DNA of 5,221 nucleotides from Acetobacteraceae bacterium (GTDB lineage Bacteria; Pseudomonadota; Alphaproteobacteria; Acetobacterales; Acetobacteraceae), in contig JADGHI010000311.1 in assembly GCA_019689515.1 (NCBI GenBank), positions 1 to 5,221 of the forward strand, written 5' to 3'. Below, one piece after another: positions 1-4,886 of this stretch. The stretch's first letter is position 1. Each line of letters begins with the position of its first letter. Position numbers and translations under genes: made by a program. The notes beneath the pieces are model-generated. The model saw only the letters and a list, made by a program, of their open reading frames with translations, was not told where the DNA came from and did not search any database.

Positions 1-29
1 AAGCGACACGCTTCGATCCGTTCGGCTAG
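1..29 (+). CDS. minC: Probable C-terminal end of septum-site inhibitor MinC (partial, 5' end outside window)
   Basis: Read in the frame starting at base 3, the codons give A-T-R-F-D-P-F-G followed by a TAG stop at 27-29. Thirty-seven bases then separate this stop from the minD ATG. minC normally sits directly upstream of minD in proteobacterial min operons, and a short C-terminal tail ending in a hydrophobic/Asp pattern would suit MinC, the FtsZ-assembly inhibitor that MinD recruits to the membrane. Only eight residues are visible, and the other two forward frames are also open here, so the call rests mainly on synteny. It could instead be the end of an unrelated gene. Confidence 0.45.
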
Positions 30-40
30 GGGCAGCGGGC

Positions 41-61
41 ACAGGGGACAACAGGGGGACA
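41..61 (+). promoter_or_regulatory. minD ribosome binding site within a short imperfect direct repeat
   Basis: Two near-identical units lie side by side: ACAGGGGACA at 41-50 and ACAGGGGGACA at 51-61. The second contains the purine-rich AGGGGGA (53-59) that ends seven bases before the minD ATG, a good Shine-Dalgarno distance. The first unit has the same purine core ten bases further upstream, too far to serve this start efficiently. The repeat looks like a small tandem duplication of the Shine-Dalgarno element. Confidence 0.5.
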
Positions 62-66
62 GCAAC

Positions 67-885
67 ATGGCGGAAGTGATCGTCGTCACTTCGGGCAAGG
101 GGGGCGTCGGCAAGACCACCACGAGCGCCGCCTTCGGAACCGGCCTCGCTCAGCGCGGCAAGCGCACGGTGCTCATCGACTTCGATGTCGGCCTCCGGAA
201 CCTCGACCTCATCATGGGCCTCGAACGCCGCGTGGTGTTCGACATCGTCAACGTCATCCAGGGCGAGGCGAAGCTCAACCAGGCGCTGATCCGCGACAAG
301 CGCGTTGACACGCTGGCCATCCTCCCGGCGAGCCAGACCCGCGACAAGGACGCGCTCACCAAGGAAGGCGTGCAGCAGATCATCGAGGAGCTGTCGCGGG
401 AGTTCGACTACATCATCTGCGACAGCCCGGCCGGCATCGAGAAGGGCGCCATGCTCGCCCTCTACTTCGCCGACCAGGCGATCATCGTGACCAATCCCGA
501 AGTCTCCAGCGTCCGCGATTCGGACCGCATCCTCGGCGTGCTGCAATCGCGCTCGCGGCGGGCGGAGGAGAAGCGTGAGCGGGTGAAGGAGCACCTCCTG
601 GTCACGCGCTACGACCCGGCGCGTGTCGAGCGCGGCGAGATGCTCAAGCTCGAGGACGTGCAGGAGATCCTCGCGATCCCGCTGCTCGGCGTGGTCCCGG
701 AGAGCGAGAGCGTGCTGCGCGCCTCCAACACCGGCACGCCGGTGATCCTCGACAACGAGAGCAACGCCGGCCAGGCCTACAAGGATGCGGTGGGCCGCTT
801 CCTCGGCGAGGACGTGCCGCACCGCTTCCTTGAGCCCGAGCGCAAGGGACTGTTGCGGCGTCTGTTCGGTGGGAGGGCTGCCTGA
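67..885 (+). CDS. minD: Septum site-determining protein MinD (cell division ATPase)
   Basis: MinD is a membrane-associated ATPase of the ParA/MinD family. Its ATP-bound dimer sits on the inner membrane, recruits MinC to block FtsZ assembly, and is released by MinE, giving pole-to-pole oscillation. The 272-residue product is close to the E. coli length (270). Visible motifs are the deviant Walker A GKGGVGKTT at residues 10-18 (signature Lys11, catalytic-loop Lys16), switch I with Asp38 and Asp40 in IDFDVGLRNLD, and the switch II/Walker B segment CDSPAG with Asp119. The strongly conserved NPEVSSVRDSDRILG block also appears. The C-terminal RKGLLRRLFGG (residues 259-269) is the amphipathic membrane-targeting helix. 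The ATG at 67 gives the canonical MAEVIVVTSGKGG start and follows a good ribosome binding site. The stop overlaps the minE start by one base, so the two are probably translationally coupled. Nothing appears missing or broken. Confidence 0.98.
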   Translation: MAEVIVVTSGKGGVGKTTTSAAFGTGLAQRGKRTVLIDFDVGLRNLDLIMGLERRVVFDIVNVIQGEAKLNQALIRDKRVDTLAILPASQTRDKDALTKEGVQQIIEELSREFDYIICDSPAGIEKGAMLALYFADQAIIVTNPEVSSVRDSDRILGVLQSRSRRAEEKRERVKEHLLVTRYDPARVERGEMLKLEDVQEILAIPLLGVVPESESVLRASNTGTPVILDNESNAGQAYKDAVGRFLGEDVPHRFLEPERKGLLRRLFGGRAA

Positions 886-1175
886 TGCGCTGGCTCGACC
901 TGTTCCGCGCGCGCAAGCCGGCGCAGGCGAGCGCGTCGGCGGCGAAGGAGCGCCTGCAGATCGTGCTCGCGCACGAACGCATCGGCCGCACGCGCGAGGA
1001 CTTCCTGCCGAAGCTCCAGCAGGAGCTGGTGGCGGTCGTCGCGCGCTACGTCGCGATCGACCCGAACAAGGTGGCGGTGAACCTAGATCGCGGCGGCGAC
1101 ATGTCCACGCTCGAGATCGAGATCGAGCTGCCCGGCCCGCAGGCGGCGCGGCTGCAGGCGGCGGCCTCGCGCTAG
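885..1175 (+). CDS. minE: Cell division topological specificity factor MinE
   Basis: MinE stimulates MinD ATPase and displaces MinC and MinD from the membrane, restricting division inhibition to the poles. The 96-residue product is slightly longer than E. coli MinE (88). The N-terminal MRWLDLFRARK (1-11) matches the short amphipathic membrane-binding segment. KERLQIVLAHERIG (21-34) is the MinD-contact (anti-MinCD) helix and the most conserved part of the family. FLPKLQQELVAVVARYVAIDP (40-60) plus the VAVNL and LEIEIELP strands form the C-terminal dimerisation domain. A seven-residue Ala/Ser-rich linker (residues 13-20) separates the first two parts. The ATG at 885 overlaps the minD stop (TGATG), and GGGAGGG at 871-877 lies inside the end of minD seven bases upstream, so co-translation with MinD is expected. 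The tail after LPGP is Ala-rich and not a conserved region. Confidence 0.96.
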   Translation: MRWLDLFRARKPAQASASAAKERLQIVLAHERIGRTREDFLPKLQQELVAVVARYVAIDPNKVAVNLDRGGDMSTLEIEIELPGPQAARLQAAASR

Positions 1176-1183
1176 GCCGCCGC
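1158..1183. terminator. Perfect 10-bp inverted repeat between convergent genes; candidate bidirectional terminator
   Basis: GCGGCGGCCT (1158-1167) and AGGCCGCCGC (1174-1183) are exact reverse complements separated by a six-base loop. The minE TAG stop (1173-1175) lies at the loop/3' arm junction. The repeat falls where plus-strand min transcripts and minus-strand transcripts from the gene ending at 1209 would meet. No run of T follows on either strand, so it is not a textbook intrinsic terminator. It may slow polymerase, protect 3' ends, or act with Rho. Part of the arm is Ala-rich coding sequence (GCG/GCC codons), which makes chance GC repeats more likely in this genome. Confidence 0.5.
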
Positions 1184-1208
1184 TGTCCCGACCGCCGGCC
1201 CGCCAGCC

Positions 1209-2129
1209 TTAGGCTGCGGGTGTTTCGGCCAGCGCCGCCTCCACCAGGGCGGTGTCGCTGCACGCTTCGAAGCCCGGCGCGCGGCGGATGGCGCCGGCCG
1301 AGAGCATCGCTGCTTGCAGTCGCTCGAACGCCTCGCGCGGGTAGCGCGGATCGGTCGACCAGATGCCGAGCGCCTTGTAGCGCGCGATGCAGCGCGCCAG
1401 CCGCGCGGATGGCAGAGCCGGGAAGAATCCCGCGACGGTGGAGGCGATCTCCTCCGCCCCGGCCTGGGCGAGCCAGCGCTGGGTCGCGGCCATGCCGCGG
1501 ATCATCGCGGCGAAGGCAGTGCGGCGCTCGGCGATGCGGGCGGCCGTCGCGACGAAGGTGGTGTAGGCGGTCGGGCCGCGCGACGCGGCCGTGTGCCAGA
1601 CATGGCCGGTGCCCGCCTCCTCCAATTCGCTGACGAAGGGCTCGAAGATCTGCGCGACATCGAGCCGGCCTGCCGCCACGGCGGCGGCGTTCTCCGCCAT
1701 GCTCCGGTCGGTCACGCGGCGCACCGCGTTCGGATCGAGGCCGGCGCGGCGGATGTCCTCCTGCAGGGTCCACCAGGGCGTCGGCACCTCGCTCACCGTG
1801 CCGAGGGTCATGCGGGCGAGATCGGTCAGCCGGAAGTCGGGATTCGGTGTCCGCCCGACGAGGAAGAACGGGTCGCCCATGACCACTGCGCCGAAATTGC
1901 GCAGCGGGCAGGCCGGATCGCGGTCATGGGCCAGCAGGACGCGCATCGGCCCGCCCCAGGCGAGGTCCGCCGCGCCGGACTGCGCCGCCTCCGACGCGCG
2001 GTGCGGGGCCGTGCCGTCCAGCAGCCGCACCTCCACCCCCTCCGCCGCATAGGCGCCGCGGGCGAGCGCCGCGTAGAAGGGCGTGTAGAAGACGGCCCGG
2101 AAGGGCTCCTGCAGGGTAACGGTCTCCAT
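1209..2129 (-). CDS. NMT1/THI5-like (SsuA-type) substrate-binding protein without a signal peptide
   Basis: The 306-residue product resembles the periplasmic binding-protein fold of the NMT1/THI5/SsuA group, whose members bind small sulfonates, pyrimidines or related ligands for ABC importers. Visible features are the opening FRAVFYTPFYAALARGAYAAEGVEVRLLDG (residues 10-39), matching the family pattern of a first strand, a 'YxAxxxGxYxxEGLxV' helix and second strand. Next come GAADLAWGGPMRVLL (52-66) and GDPFFLVGR (85-93), then a second lobe with a GRLDVAQIFEP segment. There is no signal peptide: residues 1-12 (METVTLQEPFRA) go straight into the fold. The start is secure because AAGGAG sits seven bases upstream and an in-frame TGA (2153-2151) lies only seven codons before the ATG. 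No His/Cys-rich motif like yeast Thi5 is present, so a thiamine-precursor enzyme is not indicated. No partner permease or ATPase of this family is in the window. It is convergent with minE and divergent from the receptor gene at 2212. Ligand unknown. Confidence 0.8.
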   Translation of the reverse strand: METVTLQEPFRAVFYTPFYAALARGAYAAEGVEVRLLDGTAPHRASEAAQSGAADLAWGGPMRVLLAHDRDPACPLRNFGAVVMGDPFFLVGRTPNPDFRLTDLARMTLGTVSEVPTPWWTLQEDIRRAGLDPNAVRRVTDRSMAENAAAVAAGRLDVAQIFEPFVSELEEAGTGHVWHTAASRGPTAYTTFVATAARIAERRTAFAAMIRGMAATQRWLAQAGAEEIASTVAGFFPALPSARLARCIARYKALGIWSTDPRYPREAFERLQAAMLSAGAIRRAPGFEACSDTALVEAALAETPAA

Positions 2130-2136
2130 CCTGGTG

Positions 2137-2142
2137 CTCCTT
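2137..2142 (-). promoter_or_regulatory. Strong ribosome binding site fixing the start of the signal-less binding protein
   Basis: The minus strand reads AAGGAG here, seven bases before the ATG at 2129. It is nearly the full anti-16S consensus and, with the in-frame stop at 2153-2151, rules out a longer product carrying a signal peptide in this frame. Confidence 0.75.
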
Positions 2143-2198
2143 GAGGGCTGTCAGGGCCGCGACGATGGCGTAACTTGCCCCTGGACGCCAATTTCGCC

Positions 2199-2204
2199 GG
2201 GAGA
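2199..2204 (+). promoter_or_regulatory. Ribosome binding site supporting the GTG start at 2212
   Basis: GGGAGA lies seven bases before the GTG at 2212. This places the start directly before the basic end of the signal peptide. The alternative GTG at 2134 would add 26 residues in front of the signal peptide, would begin only four bases from the divergent gene's start codon, and has no clear ribosome binding site. Confidence 0.65.
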
Positions 2205-2211
2205 ATTCGAC

Positions 2212-3198
2212 GTGGTCCTCCGCCGCCGCCATTGGCTTCTCGCTTCGGTCGCCGCCGCCACCGGCGGGTCGCTCGCGCGCGCCGTGCGAGCGCAGGGGAG
2301 CTACCCGAACCGGCCCATCCGCATGATCATCCCGGTCGGCGTCGGCGGCGTGACCGACGTGGTGGGCCGCATCTACGCCGAACACATGCAGGGCACGCTC
2401 GGCCGCCCGGTGGTGGTGGAGAACATTCCCGGCGCCGGGAGCCGCGTCGGCGCCGCCGCGTTCCTCCGCGCCCCGGCGGATGGCTACACCTTCATGATCG
2501 GCACCAACAACCATCCGGTCATGCGCGCCATCGACCCGAATTTCCCGCACGACCCGGTGACGGATTTCATCCCCTTTGCGCTGGTCGGGCGCCAGCCCTT
2601 CGTGCTCGCCGTGCATCCGGACGTCCCCGCGCGCGACGTGCCCTCGCTGCTCGCCTGGCTGCGCGAGAAGGGCGAGGCGGCGAATTTCGGCGCGACCAAT
2701 CCAGGCGCGACCAACCACCTCGCAGGCGAATTGTTCCGCAAGCTCACGAGGGTCACCTACACCATCGTGCCCTACCGCACCGCGGCGAATGCGGTGCAGG
2801 ACCTGGTCGCGGGCCGGGTGCAGGTCACCATCGACAGCCCGACCATGCTTGCGCCGCTGATGCAGGACCAGCGGGTGAGGGGCCTCGCGGTGAGTTCCGC
2901 CAAGCCGTCGGACCTCGTTCCCGGCCTGCCGAGCATCCAGGATACCGGCGTCGCCGGCTACGAGGTCACCGCCTGGCAGGTGCTGTTCGCCAAGCCCGGC
3001 ACGCCGCCGGAGATCGTCACGGTGCTGGAGGACGCGGCGCGCCGTGCCGTCGCCGACCCCGCGCTGCGCCAGCGTCTGGCGAATGTGGGGGTGGAGGTCT
3101 GGCCCGACTCCTCGGCCGCCGCGGCCGCGGCACATGTCCGCGCCGAGGTGGAACGCTGGGCGCCGCTTGTCGCCGAAATGAACCTGAGGCCCACCTGA
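2212..3198 (+). CDS. Bug/TctC-family periplasmic solute-binding receptor of the tripartite tricarboxylate transporter (TTT) type
   Basis: Members of this family capture carboxylates or other small polar ligands in the periplasm and hand them to TctA/TctB membrane proteins; many genomes carry dozens of orphan copies. From the GTG at 2212 the product is 328 residues, normal for the family. Residues 1-27 form a signal peptide: R4-R5-R6-H-W-L-L is a twin-arginine-like motif, a short Ala-rich hydrophobic stretch follows, and cleavage is plausible after AVRA (residue 27). Family signatures follow: YPNRPIRMIIPV (31-42), GGVTDVVGR (45-53), GRPVVVENIPGAG (64-76) and ADGYT (89-93). The PYRTAANAVQDLVAGRVQ segment, a 'LxSIQDTGVAGYEV' segment and a W-x-x-L-F-A-KPGTPPEIV segment come later. 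The usual Pro-Pro before the GG loop is replaced by Val-Gly-Val-Gly. No TctA or TctB is visible, so it is an orphan here. Its stop overlaps the next ATG (TGATG), so the hydrolase downstream is probably co-translated. Ligand unknown. Confidence 0.92.
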   Translation: MVLRRRHWLLASVAAATGGSLARAVRAQGSYPNRPIRMIIPVGVGGVTDVVGRIYAEHMQGTLGRPVVVENIPGAGSRVGAAAFLRAPADGYTFMIGTNNHPVMRAIDPNFPHDPVTDFIPFALVGRQPFVLAVHPDVPARDVPSLLAWLREKGEAANFGATNPGATNHLAGELFRKLTRVTYTIVPYRTAANAVQDLVAGRVQVTIDSPTMLAPLMQDQRVRGLAVSSAKPSDLVPGLPSIQDTGVAGYEVTAWQVLFAKPGTPPEIVTVLEDAARRAVADPALRQRLANVGVEVWPDSSAAAAAAHVRAEVERWAPLVAEMNLRPT

Positions 3199-4820
3199 TG
3201 CACCCGATGCTCCGCGCTCATCGTCCGCTCATCATGGGCCGCAGAGGCGCCGTGGCGAGCAACCATCCGGTCGCCACCCAGGCGGGCCTGGACGTGCTGA
3301 AGGCCGGCGGCAATGCGGTGGATGCGACCGTCGCCGTGGCGCTGACGCTCGGCGTGGTGGAGCCGCACATGTCCGGCCTCGGCGGCGATGCGTTCTACCA
3401 TGTGTGGGACGCGCGACGCGGCGAGGGCGTGGTGTTCAACGGGACCGGCCCCGCACCCCGCGCGGCGACCCTGGAGCGGTACCGGGAGGCCGGCGGCATC
3501 CCCAATCGTGGGCCGCTCAGCGTCTCCGTTCCGGGCTGCGTCGCGGGCCTCGGCGCGATGCACGCCGCCTTCGGCTCGCGCCCCTGGGCCTCGCTGTTCG
3601 GTGCGGCCATCGAGGCGGCACGCGACGGCTTCGCCGCCACCCATGCCTACCGCCACTTCGCCGGCGAGAACCGCCAGCACCTGCTGCCCGATCCGGACAG
3701 CCGCGCCGCCTTCCTCGAGCACGGCGAGCCGCCGCCGCTCGGCGCGCTAATCCGCCAGCCGGCGCTCGCCGCCACGCTGGAGGCGCTGGCCGAGGGCGGG
3801 CCCGATGCCTTCTACCGCGGCTCCCTCGCCGCGCGCCTCGTTGCCGGCATGGCGGCGCGCGGCGTGCTCATCGGTGCGGAGGACCTCGCGGACATGGAGG
3901 CCGAGCGCCAGGCGCCGATCGCCGTGCCCTATCGCGGCTACATGGTCGCGCAGACCCCGCCGAACTCCACCGGCTTCACCCTGCTCCAGATGCTGCGGAT
4001 CGTCGCGCGCTACGACCTCGCCGCCCTGGGCTGGAACTCGCCGGCGCTAATCCATCTGCTGGTGGAGGCGAAGAAGCGCGCCTTCCTCGACCGCGAGGCG
4101 CATGGCGCCGACCCCCGCGGGCGGGACATCCCGATCGACCGCCTACTGTCGGAGGAGCACGCCGCAGCCCACGCCGCCGCGATCGATCCCCGCCGCGCCG
4201 CGCGGCTGCCGGTGCGGCCGGAGGCTGCTGGCGGCGACACCACCTATTTCTGCGTCGTGGACGCCGCCGGCAATTGCGTCTCGGCGATCCAGAGCCTGAA
4301 CTCCGCCTTCGGCTCGGGTGTCATAGCCGGCGAGACGGGCGTGCTGCTCAACAACCGCATGGCCTATTGGCATCTGGATCCGCCGGGCCACGCCAACGCG
4401 CTGCAGCCCGGCCGGCGCGTGCGCCACACCATGAACGCGCCGATGGTGCTGAAGGATGGCCGGCCCTGGTGCGTGCTCGGCACGCCGGGCGCGGACCACC
4501 AGGTGCAGGTCAACCTCCAGGCGATCGTCGCGATGGTGGATTTCGGCCTCGACCCGCAGCAGGCGTTGGAGGCGCCGCGCTGGACCAGCAGCCAGCCCGG
4601 CCAGGAGGCCAACTGGCCGCATGGTGGCGAGGATCTCCTGACCCTCGAGGCCGGATTCGGCGCGGACACCGTCGCGGCGCTCGAGGCGCTCGGCCATCGC
4701 GTGAAGGTTGTGCCCGACCTCGAAGGCCCGTGCAGCCTGGAGGCGATCCGCCTCCTGGACAACGGCGTCCGCATGGCGGCCTCCGACCCGCGACGGGACG
4801 GCTGGGCGGGGGCGTTCTGA
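3198..4820 (+). CDS. Gamma-glutamyltransferase-family Ntn-hydrolase with altered substrate pocket, probably an amidohydrolase/acylase
   Basis: GGT-family proteins are single-chain precursors that cut themselves before a Thr, which then becomes the N-terminal nucleophile of the small subunit. The 540-residue product keeps family blocks GAVASNHPVATQAGLDVLKAGGNAVDA (17-43) and EPHMSGLGGDAF (55-66). It also keeps PPNSTGFTLLQ, and GGDTTYFCVVD with predicted nucleophile T348. Cleavage would leave subunits of about 347 and 193 residues, as usual for the family. NSAFGSG, LLNNRM and the C-terminal ASDPR are present. Aligning by eye to E. coli GGT, Arg114 (glutamyl carboxylate) is Thr83, Asp433 (alpha-amino) is Tyr390, and Ser462-Ser463 are His410-Thr411, while Asn411 is retained as Asn368. 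This argues against glutathione hydrolysis and for the diverged branch that includes amidohydrolases such as oxamate amidohydrolase; that assignment is an inference. No signal peptide is seen, so it is probably cytoplasmic. GAGG at 3186-3189 precedes the start, which overlaps the receptor stop by one base. ATG at 3207 is an alternative start. Confidence 0.9.
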   Translation: MHPMLRAHRPLIMGRRGAVASNHPVATQAGLDVLKAGGNAVDATVAVALTLGVVEPHMSGLGGDAFYHVWDARRGEGVVFNGTGPAPRAATLERYREAGGIPNRGPLSVSVPGCVAGLGAMHAAFGSRPWASLFGAAIEAARDGFAATHAYRHFAGENRQHLLPDPDSRAAFLEHGEPPPLGALIRQPALAATLEALAEGGPDAFYRGSLAARLVAGMAARGVLIGAEDLADMEAERQAPIAVPYRGYMVAQTPPNSTGFTLLQMLRIVARYDLAALGWNSPALIHLLVEAKKRAFLDREAHGADPRGRDIPIDRLLSEEHAAAHAAAIDPRRAARLPVRPEAAGGDTTYFCVVDAAGNCVSAIQSLNSAFGSGVIAGETGVLLNNRMAYWHLDPPGHANALQPGRRVRHTMNAPMVLKDGRPWCVLGTPGADHQVQVNLQAIVAMVDFGLDPQQALEAPRWTSSQPGQEANWPHGGEDLLTLEAGFGADTVAALEALGHRVKVVPDLEGPCSLEAIRLLDNGVRMAASDPRRDGWAGAF

Positions 4821-4830
4821 TGCGCCCCGC

Positions 4831-4854
4831 CGCTGCAGCTTCACAGTTGCAGCG
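4831..4854 (+). terminator. 10-bp hairpin between the hydrolase and permease genes (attenuator, weak terminator or mRNA-stability element)
   Basis: CGCTGCAGCT (4831-4840) pairs with AGTTGCAGCG (4845-4854) around a four-base TCAC loop, giving a ten-pair stem with a single G.U wobble at 4838/4847. It starts eleven bases after the hydrolase stop and ends 32 bases before the permease ATG. No T run follows, so intrinsic termination should be inefficient. Its place between two co-directional genes fits a partial terminator or a 3' stabiliser giving unequal expression of the two. The structure is predicted from sequence only. Confidence 0.45.
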
Positions 4855-4886
4855 CGCGGCTCCGCCCGCCTAGGCTCTCCGTCGCC

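Larger units (their letters stand above)
2130..2211. promoter_or_regulatory. Divergent intergenic region with ribosome binding sites for both flanking genes
   Basis: This 82-bp stretch separates the minus-strand binding-protein gene from the plus-strand receptor gene and must hold at least part of the control of both. I could not find a convincing sigma-70 -35/-10 pair on either strand; TTGAGG at 2141-2146 lacks a good -10 at the right distance. A six-base dyad, TGGCGT (2166-2171) and ACGCCA (2185-2190) with 13 bases between, is the only symmetrical element seen. Sharing one short region suggests that the two genes could be co-regulated, but no regulator gene lies in the window. Confidence 0.4.

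Noticed and set aside
1209..2129. Assignment as a Thi5-type pyrimidine synthase for thiamine biosynthesis.
   Set aside because: The Cys/His-rich motif of yeast Thi5 is not present and no thiamine genes or riboswitch are in the window; only the fold family can be supported.
1314..2144. A 276-codon plus-strand frame opposite the NMT1/THI5-like gene.
   Set aside because: It is low-complexity Arg/Gly/Ala sequence with no motif. The opposite strand has a recognisable family fold and a strong ribosome binding site.
3112..3132. A GC-only stretch containing GCGGCCGC, considered as a repeat or recombination site.
   Set aside because: It encodes a run of six alanines in the receptor (after Asp-Ser-Ser) and is explained by Ala codon use.
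1924..3135. A 403-codon antisense frame running across the divergent region and the receptor gene.
   Set aside because: Composition is His/Arg/Gly-rich with no recognisable domain, and it covers two well-supported genes. Long antisense frames are expected when stop codons are scarce.
2175..4820. An 881-codon open frame that would join the receptor region to the GGT-like protein as one fusion.
   Set aside because: Its first 341 codons are the Arg/Pro/Gly-rich off-frame reading of the receptor gene. The real family sequence begins at the ATG at 3198, which has its own ribosome binding site; the opening is an effect of high GC.
4820..4873. A 17-codon reading frame starting in a TGATG overlap with the hydrolase stop, possibly a leader peptide.
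   Set aside because: Its composition is simple Ala/Pro/Gln, it contains the hairpin arms, and it has no separate ribosome binding site or known peptide motif. The overlap is probably accidental.
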